DNA of 5,575 bases from the NCBI GenBank assembly GCA_002691565.1, contig NZIH01000046.1:4625-10199 (forward strand), given 5' to 3'. This stretch comes from Halieaceae bacterium (GTDB lineage: Bacteria; Pseudomonadota; Gammaproteobacteria; Pseudomonadales; Halieaceae). Made by a program: the position numbers and the translations under genes. The notes below the pieces were generated by a model. The model was not told the origin of the DNA and did not search any database. It worked only from the letters and a program-made list of their open reading frames with translations. Shown here one piece after another: positions 1-5,575 of the stretch (its first letter is position 1; every line of letters starts with the position of its first letter).

Positions 1-195
1 GATAACGCCCTCTCGAGTCTTTGGCTGACTCGCGATAATGTCATCGCGCATGGGGTGGTCTGCGCCAGACTCGAGCAGATAGCAGGCGTAAAACGGCTCA
101 TCAACAACAACGCAGTCGGGGCGCGAATCCCAGGAGCGCATCATTGCCGTGGAAATATTTCGGGGACCCGACCAGCCTGCAATCCGTACCGTCAT
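1..195 (-). CDS. Sulfotransferase-like P-loop protein, N-terminal fragment (3' end beyond the window)
   Basis: The 65 visible codons begin MTVRIAGWSGPRNISTAMMR, continue to VVVDEPFYACYL, and then reach a DHPMRDDIIASQ stretch. The glycine/serine-rich GWSGPRNIST loop right after the first beta strand matches the phosphate-binding loop of sulfotransferase-type P-loop proteins, where it contacts the 5'-phosphate of PAPS. The following DEPFYA motif is typical of the bacterial sulfotransferase-like proteins found beside class-IV aminotransferases. The ATG lies one base after the stop codon of the upstream aminotransferase gene (TAAGATG). The nearest Shine-Dalgarno-like GGAG (212-215) is 16 bases away, rather far, so translation probably depends on coupling. 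The family assignment is by recall of motif and context. Actual sulfotransferase activity and the acceptor substrate are unknown. The reading frame is open to the window edge, so the gene is truncated only by the window. Confidence 0.8.
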   Translation of the reverse strand, partial: MTVRIAGWSGPRNISTAMMRSWDSRPDCVVVDEPFYACYLLESGADHPMRDDIIASQPKTREGVI

Positions 196-196
196 C

Positions 197-1129
197 TTAG
201 CTGCCACAGTTCTCCGGTAACGCACTCTCACTAACGACCAAGGCTTTATAGAGCGACTTAAGACGGTCCACCATAGGACCCCGCTTCGTATGTGCCATGG
301 TTCGACCATCCACTTCGAAAACGGGTGTCAATCCCGCGAACGTGCCTGTGACGAATGCTTCGTCTGCGCCGTATACCTGCATGAGCGAGAAGTTCTTTTC
401 AAACACGGGAATGCCGTTGGCTTTACACACGTTAATGACATTGCGCCGTGTAATACCATCGAGGCAATAATCACCGGATGAAGTCCATACCTCGCCGTCG
501 CGCACGATAAAGAAGTGCGTCGAGTTACAGGTGGCAACATGCCCGTGAGGATCTAGCATCAGGGCTTCGTCATAGCCCGCTTTAGCCGCCTGAATGCAGC
601 CGAATATACAGTTCAGTTTTGAGTGGCTGTTAATTCTCGGATCCTGCACATCGGCATACCCACGCCGCGTGTAGACCGTATACAGCCGAAGTCCCCGATC
701 ATTGAGACTCGGATCAGGCGCCTTGTATTCGGGGATGATGACAATGGTGGGGCCGCCAATCGTTACGGCTGGATCCTGATACGGAGTCGATTTAGTTCCG
801 CGGGTGACCATGAGCCGGATATGCACATGATCTGTCATTTGATTCGCCTGCAGTGTCTGGAACAAGCGATCACTCAATTCCTGCTGTGATAATCCCATAT
901 CGAGGTCGAGCGCCTTGGCACCCTCCCATAATCGTTTGAGATGGCGTCCGAGGAAGGGAATGGCACCCTCATGCACGCGCAGTCCTTCCCAGATACCGTC
1001 ACCCAGAATAAAGCCGCTGTCGAATACTGAAATCGTTGCCTGCTCGCGAGGAATCAATTCACCATTAATGTTGATGAGTATCGATTCGTTACGATTATCG
1101 GGGGCATAAGTATGAGTACTGTTCGCCAT
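197..1129 (-). CDS. Class-IV PLP-dependent aminotransferase (BCAT / D-amino-acid aminotransferase fold)
   Basis: The 310-aa product has the usual length of fold-type IV aminotransferases, which move amino groups between an amino acid and a 2-oxo acid in the cytoplasm. Visible landmarks, in order: the INGELIP start strand (21-27), the DSGFILGDGIWEGLR segment (37-51), an Arg at 66 in the H-x-x-R-L motif expected near the PLP phosphate, Lys171 in INSHSKLNC as the Schiff-base lysine, a GITR phosphate-binding motif (225-228), and TGT (261-263) before LTPV. The usual glutamate that contacts PLP N1, in the VxEGxxxN motif, appears replaced: the text reads HVATCNSTHFF, with Thr200 at that place. The start at 1129 is supported by a strong AGGAGGAG nine bases upstream. 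The gene is followed after one base by a sulfotransferase-like gene. In plants the two domains are fused in BCAT-like proteins. The substrate cannot be read from the sequence; a branched-chain, aromatic or D-amino acid are all possible. Confidence 0.9.
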   Translation of the reverse strand: MANSTHTYAPDNRNESILININGELIPREQATISVFDSGFILGDGIWEGLRVHEGAIPFLGRHLKRLWEGAKALDLDMGLSQQELSDRLFQTLQANQMTDHVHIRLMVTRGTKSTPYQDPAVTIGGPTIVIIPEYKAPDPSLNDRGLRLYTVYTRRGYADVQDPRINSHSKLNCIFGCIQAAKAGYDEALMLDPHGHVATCNSTHFFIVRDGEVWTSSGDYCLDGITRRNVINVCKANGIPVFEKNFSLMQVYGADEAFVTGTFAGLTPVFEVDGRTMAHTKRGPMVDRLKSLYKALVVSESALPENCGS

Positions 1130-1138
1130 TGCGGATCA

Positions 1139-1146
1139 CTCCTCCT
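1139..1146 (-). promoter_or_regulatory. Strong Shine-Dalgarno for the aminotransferase gene
   Basis: On the minus strand the bases read AGGAGGAG, a near-perfect anti-16S match, separated by nine bases from the ATG at 1129. This fixes the start codon of the aminotransferase and suggests efficient initiation for the first gene of the two-gene operon. Confidence 0.8.
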
Positions 1147-1363
1147 GTCGGATGTTAAGTCTGCGGATTGCCTTACTCGGGCGCAAGCATTTCACACTCG
1201 GCTGGCGCGCTACATGGCCTGTTTCTCGACCACAGCTGCCGCCAGACAGCACTCGCGCAAATGAATGCCGCCGCGTTTCAAAAGCAAGATTTCATGCGGT
1301 TTTATGGTTTATCGCGCTGAAAGTCCCAGTCATCGAATTTGACTCACTGGAAAATAGTCCTCT

Positions 1364-1390
1364 GTGAGATAACACACTCGGATTTCTCAC
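1364..1390. promoter_or_regulatory. Possible operator: inverted repeat GTGAGA-N15-TCTCAC
   Basis: Two exact 6-bp inverted arms, GTGAGA at 1364-1369 and TCTCAC at 1385-1390, are separated by 15 bases. The centre-to-centre distance is 21 bp, about two helical turns. They lie directly upstream of the AT-rich tract that probably contains the lipoprotein promoter. This geometry would suit a dimeric regulator, but a 6-bp inverted repeat can arise by chance, so the call is tentative. Confidence 0.25.
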
Positions 1391-1431
1391 TATTTTAATT
1401 TTAAGACCGAGATCAGCAACAGGATTTAACT

Positions 1432-4400
1432 ATGAATTCGATGACACGGATCATTTCCCGAGCACTGGTGGCCAGCCTGCTAGTTTTTATCGCCGCATGT
1501 TCCGACAGCGGCGACGGTGTTCTTTACAGCGGCGATCTGCCGAGTGCTCCTGAAGCGAGCACACCAGCGCCAGAACCATCACCCGGCAACATTGTCGAGG
1601 TGGCCACTGCAGCAGGAAGCTTCCCTACGCTGCTGGCAGCCGTTGAGGCCGCTGGACTAGCGGATGCACTGTCAGACGACAGTGCTTCACTGACCGTATT
1701 TGCACCAACTGAAGCAGCATTTGCGGCTCTGCCTGAAGGTACTCTTGATGCCTTGTTGGCAGACCCGGAAGCGCTCGCGAATATCCTTACGTACCACGTG
1801 CTGGATAGCGAAGTGGGCGTCGGCGCCGCACTTGATCTCGCGCCAACCACGGTAGCCACCTTGCAAGGTGGTGATATCGCGCTGACCAAGCGAGATGACG
1901 ACTATCTCTATGTCAACCTTTCTCAGGTCGTTGACTACGATATCGAAGCATCAAATGGTGTTATCCACGTCATCGACTCTGTGCTACTGCCACCCGATCT
2001 GACACCTTCCACAATGACGATTGCTGAAATCGCCCAAGCGGATGGTAACTTCGATACGCTGGTTACAGCACTTACCGCTGCCAATCTGGTAGGCACTGTT
2101 AATGATCCCGACGCATCACTGACAGTCTTCGCCCCAACAGATGCTGCCTTCGAGGAGCTTGGCGAAGCAGCCGTTAACTACCTGCTGAACAATCTTGAAA
2201 TTCTCGAAAGCACCCTGCTCTACCACGTAGTGGCAGGTGCCGAGCTGACTTCTATTGACGCCATTGCTGCGACGGGTACGTCGCTCGTAATGGCAAATGG
2301 CGACGAGGCTACGATTTCTCTCGGTGAATCAGGTCTGATGATTGAAGGCGCCAACATTGTCACCACAGACATCGTTGCTTCAAACGGCATCATCCATGTC
2401 ATTGACGTTGTACTTGAAGCGCCGAGTGCTGTAGCAGCGCCGCTTGCTGTGACACTGGCCGCTGACGGTTCATTCTCGACGCTGTCAGGGTTGATCGAAG
2501 AAGCTGGCCTGGCTGACGAGCTAATGGATCCTAATGCCAACATGACCATCTTTGCGCCTACTGACGATGCATTCGCCCAGATGAAGGCTGCTGGTATGTT
2601 CACCAAGGTCCTCGGTAAAGAGACTGGCGAGCACCTCGCTGACTTCACTACCGGTTCATTCGGTGATGCGGTTGTCGATCCAGAAACTGAAACATACACC
2701 TTCCCCACGGGTGCTCAGGACTGGGCCGGCTTTGCCAACAACGCCGACATTTACCCTCTGACCTTTGAAGAGGGCGGATCAATTACATTCACCGCGTCGG
2801 CAGCCACGCCTACGAACGTGCGCTTCCGGTTTGAATTCCTGCCCTTCCCTGATGTAGATCCGTCCTACGACACGGAACAGGTACTCATCGACAGCACGGA
2901 GCCAATGGAATACACCATTGAGATTCCATCACAAGGTGAGAACACGTTCTCATCATTCCTGCTCTACATCGTTGAGCGTGATCAACCAGTGATGGTCAGC
3001 AACGTTGTCGTCAGCAATGACACAACGCCGCCACCCGAGCCCGATGCGGAGCTGGTTAACCTCCTTGCCTATCACGTGTATGGAGACACCGTGTATTCAG
3101 GTGATGCGATAGCGCTCGATGGCAACTCTATCGAGATGCTAAATGGCGAAATGGCAGATATCTCTGTTCAGGATGGCAACTTGTTCATTAATGATGCGCG
3201 TGTTGTCACCGCCGATATTGCGGCCGGTAATGGCGTGATTCATGCCATTAACAAGGTGCTTTCTCTGCCAGGAGGTCCTACGTCAGTTGTAGCGGACTTC
3301 ACGACTGGTGCGTTTGGTAACGCAGTCGTTGACGCGGAGACAGAGACCTACACCTTCCCGTCGGGCGCTGAACCTTGGGCTGGCTTTGCAAATAATGCAG
3401 ACATCTTCCCAATCTCGTTCCCGGAAGGTGGCTCCATTACCTTCACGGCATCGGCGGCTGTTCCGACAAATGTTCGCTTCCGGTTCGAGTATCTGCCCTT
3501 CCCTGATGTGGATCCAGCCTACGACACGGAGCAAGTGCTGATTGATAGCACCGAGCCCATGGAGTACACCATCGAGATTCCATCTCAGGGTGAAAACACG
3601 TTCTCCTCGTTCCTTCTGTACCTTGTGGAGCGTGACCAGGCTGTCACCGTTAGCAATGTCGTTGTAACCAGTGGTGTTGAGCCCGAGCCCGAACCACCGG
3701 CTAACGCGGTTATGGCTGACTTCACAACCGGCGCATTTGGTAACGCAGTCGTCGACGCGGAGACAGAAACCTATACCTTCCCATCAGGTGCTGAGGGTTG
3801 GGCAGGCTTTGCTAACAACGCGGACATCTACCCATTGACGTTTACTGATGGTGGAACCCTGACGTTCACAGCTGCCGCAGATACACCGACACAGGTCTAC
3901 TTCCGGTTCGAGTATCTGCCCTTCCCTGATGTGGACCCAGCCTACAACACGGCGAGCGTGACTATTAACAGCGCTGAGCCCACTCAGTACAGCATCGACA
4001 TTCCATCGCAGGGCGAGAACACGTTCTCCTCCTTCCTGCTGTACATTGTCGAACGCGATCAACCTGTCATGGTCAAGGATGTGATGGTTGCTAGTGCTGA
4101 AGCCATGGAAGCGCCGACGAATGATGCGATTGCGGATTTCACAACAGGTGCTTTCGGCAACGCAGTGGTTGATGCTGAAACCGAAACCTACACGTTCCCA
4201 TCAGGTGCTGAGGGTTGGGCTGGTTTTGCTAATAATGCGGACATCTACCCACTGAGCTTCCCTGAGGGTGGTTATGTTACGTTCACCGCTTCTGCTGCGG
4301 CAGCGACAAATGTGCGCTTCCGGTTCGAATTCATGCCGTTTCCTGATGTAGACCCGGCTTACGATACAGCGAGCGTTCTGGTCGATAGCACCGAAGCAAT

Positions 4401-4530
4401 GGAATACACCATTGAGGTGCCATCTCAAGGCGAGAACACCTTCTCCTCGTTCCTACTCTATCTGGTAGAGCGTGATAGCCCAGTCACAATCACGAATGTT
4501 GTGGTATCGAGCTACATCCCAGCGGAGTGA
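1432..4530 (+). CDS. Large FAS1-domain lipoprotein with four copies of an unassigned ~127-aa module
   Basis: The 1032-aa product starts with a lipoprotein signal peptide: Arg6 and Arg10, a hydrophobic core, then the lipobox IAAC with Cys23 as the lipidated residue. Ser24 at +2 predicts outer-membrane sorting. A Pro/Ser/Glu-rich linker (24-52) follows. Three fasciclin domains come next: FAS1-1 (~53-188), FAS1-2 (~194-331) and FAS1-3 (~338-402 plus 538-613). Each shows the H1 motif (T-V/I-FAPT, at 88, 231 and 372), a YHV motif (121, 264 and 547) and the H2 motif (NG-V/I-IH, at 175, 318 and 600). FAS1 domains mediate adhesion in many organisms. A ~127-residue module occurs at 403-529 (inside FAS1-3), 621-747, 762-888 and 901-1027, joined by Pro/Glu-rich linkers. 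Invariant pieces include ETETYTFP, WAGFANNADI, PFPDVDP and PSQGENTFSSFLLY. The protein is very acidic and its only cysteine is Cys23. The ATG is preceded by AGGA at 1421-1424, seven bases away. A cell-surface adhesive or carbohydrate-binding role is inferred, not shown. Confidence 0.9.
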   Translation: MNSMTRIISRALVASLLVFIAACSDSGDGVLYSGDLPSAPEASTPAPEPSPGNIVEVATAAGSFPTLLAAVEAAGLADALSDDSASLTVFAPTEAAFAALPEGTLDALLADPEALANILTYHVLDSEVGVGAALDLAPTTVATLQGGDIALTKRDDDYLYVNLSQVVDYDIEASNGVIHVIDSVLLPPDLTPSTMTIAEIAQADGNFDTLVTALTAANLVGTVNDPDASLTVFAPTDAAFEELGEAAVNYLLNNLEILESTLLYHVVAGAELTSIDAIAATGTSLVMANGDEATISLGESGLMIEGANIVTTDIVASNGIIHVIDVVLEAPSAVAAPLAVTLAADGSFSTLSGLIEEAGLADELMDPNANMTIFAPTDDAFAQMKAAGMFTKVLGKETGEHLADFTTGSFGDAVVDPETETYTFPTGAQDWAGFANNADIYPLTFEEGGSITFTASAATPTNVRFRFEFLPFPDVDPSYDTEQVLIDSTEPMEYTIEIPSQGENTFSSFLLYIVERDQPVMVSNVVVSNDTTPPPEPDAELVNLLAYHVYGDTVYSGDAIALDGNSIEMLNGEMADISVQDGNLFINDARVVTADIAAGNGVIHAINKVLSLPGGPTSVVADFTTGAFGNAVVDAETETYTFPSGAEPWAGFANNADIFPISFPEGGSITFTASAAVPTNVRFRFEYLPFPDVDPAYDTEQVLIDSTEPMEYTIEIPSQGENTFSSFLLYLVERDQAVTVSNVVVTSGVEPEPEPPANAVMADFTTGAFGNAVVDAETETYTFPSGAEGWAGFANNADIYPLTFTDGGTLTFTAAADTPTQVYFRFEYLPFPDVDPAYNTASVTINSAEPTQYSIDIPSQGENTFSSFLLYIVERDQPVMVKDVMVASAEAMEAPTNDAIADFTTGAFGNAVVDAETETYTFPSGAEGWAGFANNADIYPLSFPEGGYVTFTASAAAATNVRFRFEFMPFPDVDPAYDTASVLVDSTEAMEYTIEVPSQGENTFSSFLLYLVERDSPVTITNVVVSSYIPAE
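2638..3018 (+). repeat. Module copy 1 (residues 403-529), inserted within FAS1 domain 3
   Basis: This copy starts ADFTTGSFGDAVVD and ends near VVVSN, followed by the linker DTTPPPEP. It sits after the first part of FAS1-3 (FAPTDDAF at 374-381 and a helix ending near 402) and before the ELVNLLAYHV segment that normally follows directly. The C-terminal half is almost the same as copy 2: both carry TEQVLIDSTEPMEYTIEIPS. The N-terminal half differs from the other three, for example Asp for Asn at the GDAV/GNAV position and TFPTGAQDW instead of TFPSGAE. Confidence 0.85.
3292..3672 (+). repeat. Module copy 2 (residues 621-747)
   Basis: This is the first of three tandem C-terminal copies. It begins directly after the end of FAS1-3 (HAINKVLSLPGG at 604-615) and is followed by a VEPEPEPPAN linker. 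Its N-terminal half groups with copies 3 and 4 (GAFGNAVVDAETETYTFPSG), and its C-terminal half with copy 1. It has Phe for Tyr in NADIFP. A 36-base stretch (3477-3512) is identical in copy 3. Confidence 0.85.
3715..4095 (+). repeat. Module copy 3 (residues 762-888)
   Basis: This copy lies 141 codons downstream of copy 2. It keeps all the invariant blocks but is the most divergent in the middle, with FTDGGTLTFTAAADTPTQVY where other copies have EGG and TNVRF. Bases 3900-3935 are identical to 3477-3512 in copy 2. It shares GAEGWAG and the TASV block with copy 4. It is followed by the linker AEAMEAPTND. Confidence 0.85.
4132..4512 (+). repeat. Module copy 4 (residues 901-1027), C-terminal
   Basis: This last copy ends only five residues before the stop (YIPAE), so the module itself forms the C-terminus. 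There is no additional sorting or anchor domain. It shares a 25-base identical stretch around the TFPSGAEGWA codons with copy 3, but uses different synonymous codons elsewhere. That indicates duplication followed by considerable silent divergence under protein-level constraint. Confidence 0.85.
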
Positions 4531-4547
4531 TCGGAATACCAAATCAG

Positions 4548-4572
4548 AAGGCGGCCAATGGCCGCCTTTTTT
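4548..4572 (+). terminator. Intrinsic (Rho-independent) terminator of the FAS1 lipoprotein gene
   Basis: A perfect 9-bp stem, AAGGCGGCC pairing with GGCCGCCTT, closes a three-base AAT loop. The stem ends in a run of six T (4567-4572). It begins 17 bases after the stop codon at 4528-4530, in the right orientation. On the opposite strand the stem is preceded by A residues but lacks a good T run (only TT follows), so it acts mainly for the plus-strand gene. The remaining ~160 bp up to 4735 show no convincing gene or second terminator for the convergent minus-strand gene. Confidence 0.93.
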
Positions 4573-4735
4573 ATGCCTAGGAATCGGGAGCGATTTTCAC
4601 GGCAAAAGACCTGATACCGCCACTGACGCCAATACGTTATGCATGACGCGATTAAGGCCGGTTTTTGGCGCTCAACGCGCTCTAACATGAAGACTCGCCT
4701 GCAGCAGGCTCAGACAAGTGCGCTATCCATCCTAG

Positions 4736-5575
4736 TTACAGACCGTTTCGGGTCTTCACTATCTCATCGGAGTTAGCCGGCATCGAGAAACTCACACCAT
4801 CTCGACCAACTGTGTAGTCCGGGAAAATATCCTCAGCTCCGTTAAGGAAAAGAAGCTCCTGACCGGGGATCACGAGCGGCGGCACGATGTGGTAATACAG
4901 TAGGTGGCCGACCCCCGCATCTCTCGCAGTCTCGGCTGCTTCTTTGGGACTCGCGTGGTAATCCAAGATATCAACCGTGATTTTTTCCATGACAGCGTTA
5001 CCGTTTCTAGCGGCTGCGGCATTCATCATCATGACGAGGTTGGGCGCTAAGGCCTCATGCACTAACAGATCAACGCCTTTTGCGTGCTGCTCGATCACAG
5101 CGGACTTATCGGTGTCTCCAGTGATGAGTGCTGTGCGTCCCTTATAGGTGAATAAGTAGCCTACAGCCGGGTCCACTGGAAGATGGTCAACGCCTAACGC
5201 ATCAACCGTTAAGCCGTTGGCTTCAAAAACACGTGTCAGTTGTGCATCAACTGGAAGAGGGAAAGGCTGCGCTGTTAAGCCCGCAGACTTAAGGGGCGCC
5301 ACCAAGTCGCCGTGGTGCTCATGGCGATACGCAAAGTCATTTGAATACGCCATGTTGAAACCTGCGACTACCGTCTCAACACCTGATGGACCGTAAACGG
5401 GGAGTGGTGCTGGATTCGATCCCGCAGCCCATCGAATGGTTGCCATCTCCCCAAGGGTGTCGATGTGATCGGAGTGGAAATGAGTAATAAAGACGGCCGT
5501 TATATCTCCCACCTGATAGCCCATACGTCCCAAATTCCGGACTCCATCAGTACCAGCATCCACAATGAAGAGCTG
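4736..5575 (-). CDS. MBL-fold metallo-hydrolase (RNase Z / AtsA-like), N-terminus beyond the window
   Basis: The frame is open from the window edge to the TAA at 4736-4738, giving 279 visible residues starting QLFIVDAGTDGVRNL. An in-frame GTG at 5563 lies inside the conserved IVDAG strand and is unlikely to be the true start. The metallo-beta-lactamase motif THFHSDHID (31-39) supplies His32, His34, Asp36 and His37. Further metal-ligand candidates are His131 in DHLPVDPAVGY, Asp154 in ITGDTD, and His229 in YYHIVPP. The LLVHEA segment (170-175) and the spacing of these motifs fit the RNase Z/AtsA-type subgroup, which contains tRNA 3' processing nucleases and arylsulfatases as well as many uncharacterised hydrolases. 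I see no long flexible arm insertion like that of RNase Z, so a small-molecule hydrolase is more likely. The substrate is not determinable. The missing N-terminus probably carries a signal peptide or the first strands of the fold. The gene is convergent with the lipoprotein gene. Confidence 0.85.
   Translation of the reverse strand, partial: QLFIVDAGTDGVRNLGRMGYQVGDITAVFITHFHSDHIDTLGEMATIRWAAGSNPAPLPVYGPSGVETVVAGFNMAYSNDFAYRHEHHGDLVAPLKSAGLTAQPFPLPVDAQLTRVFEANGLTVDALGVDHLPVDPAVGYLFTYKGRTALITGDTDKSAVIEQHAKGVDLLVHEALAPNLVMMMNAAAARNGNAVMEKITVDILDYHASPKEAAETARDAGVGHLLYYHIVPPLVIPGQELLFLNGAEDIFPDYTVGRDGVSFSMPANSDEIVKTRNGL

Larger units (their letters stand above)
1130..1431. other. Divergent intergenic region between aminotransferase and FAS1 lipoprotein genes
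   Basis: This 302-bp gap must hold the promoters of both divergent units. I see no convincing gene in it. An open frame of 71 codons on the plus strand (1152-1367) has no Shine-Dalgarno and no recognisable protein features. The last ~50 bases before the lipoprotein gene are AT-rich (TATTTTAATTTTAA at 1391-1404) and are the best place for its -10 region. A TTGACT at 1339-1344 resembles a -35 box, but no good -10 lies 16-18 bases downstream, so I do not call a specific promoter. The nonamer CACACTCGG occurs twice (1193-1201 and 1373-1381). For the minus-strand operon only weak promoter-like hexamers were found. Confidence 0.5.

Noticed and set aside
1152..1367. Open reading frame of 71 codons in the divergent intergenic region
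   Set aside because: No Shine-Dalgarno before the ATG, an atypical composition with many Arg and Pro, no recognisable motif, and it covers the expected promoter region.
2638..4512. The repeated region as an assembly artefact or a mobile repeat
   Set aside because: The copies differ at many silent and some coding positions, keep one reading frame, and are separated by distinct linkers, as expected for true protein modules.
4472..4690. Open reading frame of 72 codons overlapping the end of the lipoprotein gene
   Set aside because: It starts inside the lipoprotein gene in another frame, runs straight through the strong terminator at 4548-4572, and shows no protein-like pattern.
4697..4709. Small hairpin GCCTG-CAG-CAGGC as a terminator for the minus-strand hydrolase gene
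   Set aside because: The stem is only 5 bp and no T run follows it on the minus strand.
4740..4755. Short inverted repeat AGACC...GGTCT at the 3' end of the hydrolase gene
   Set aside because: The 5-bp stem lies in the last codons and has no T run; most likely chance.
5561..5563. GTG as the start codon of the MBL-fold hydrolase
   Set aside because: The frame stays open upstream and encodes QLFI before VDAG, a conserved strand of the fold, so the true start lies outside the window.
1..5575. Functional sulfate link between the sulfotransferase-like gene and the AtsA-like MBL hydrolase
   Set aside because: Some AtsA-like proteins are arylsulfatases, but the two genes are in separate transcription units about 4.5 kb apart, and the hydrolase substrate cannot be read from the sequence.

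Overview
The window (about 5.6 kb) looks like chromosomal DNA from a Gram-negative, probably marine, gammaproteobacterium. This rests on inference: moderate GC, Shine-Dalgarno-led genes, a lipoprotein signal with an outer-membrane-type +2 residue, a very acidic secreted protein, and a fasciclin-plus-repeat architecture that I associate with marine proteobacteria. No mobile element, tRNA, rRNA or CRISPR array was seen.

Left part (minus strand, 1-1129): a two-gene operon. It encodes a complete class-IV PLP aminotransferase of the BCAT/D-AAT fold (310 aa), followed by the first 65 codons of a sulfotransferase-like P-loop protein that runs off the left edge. Stop and start are separated by one base (TAA-G-ATG), so translation is probably coupled. 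Plants carry the same two domains fused in 'branched-chain aminotransferase-like' proteins, which suggests the two products work together. The aminotransferase also appears to lack the usual glutamate that contacts PLP N1.

Middle (1130-4530): a 302-bp divergent intergenic region, then a plus-strand gene for a 1032-aa predicted outer-membrane lipoprotein. It has three fasciclin (FAS1) domains and four copies of a ~127-residue module that I cannot assign to a named family. The first copy sits inside the third FAS1 domain and splits it; the other three follow in tandem to the C-terminus. This is the most unusual object in the window. A strong intrinsic terminator (4548-4572) closes the gene.

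Right part (minus strand, 4736-5575): a metallo-beta-lactamase-fold hydrolase of the RNase Z/AtsA-like type, convergent with the lipoprotein gene and cut at its N-terminus by the window edge. Nothing in the sequence links the three transcription units functionally beyond adjacency.
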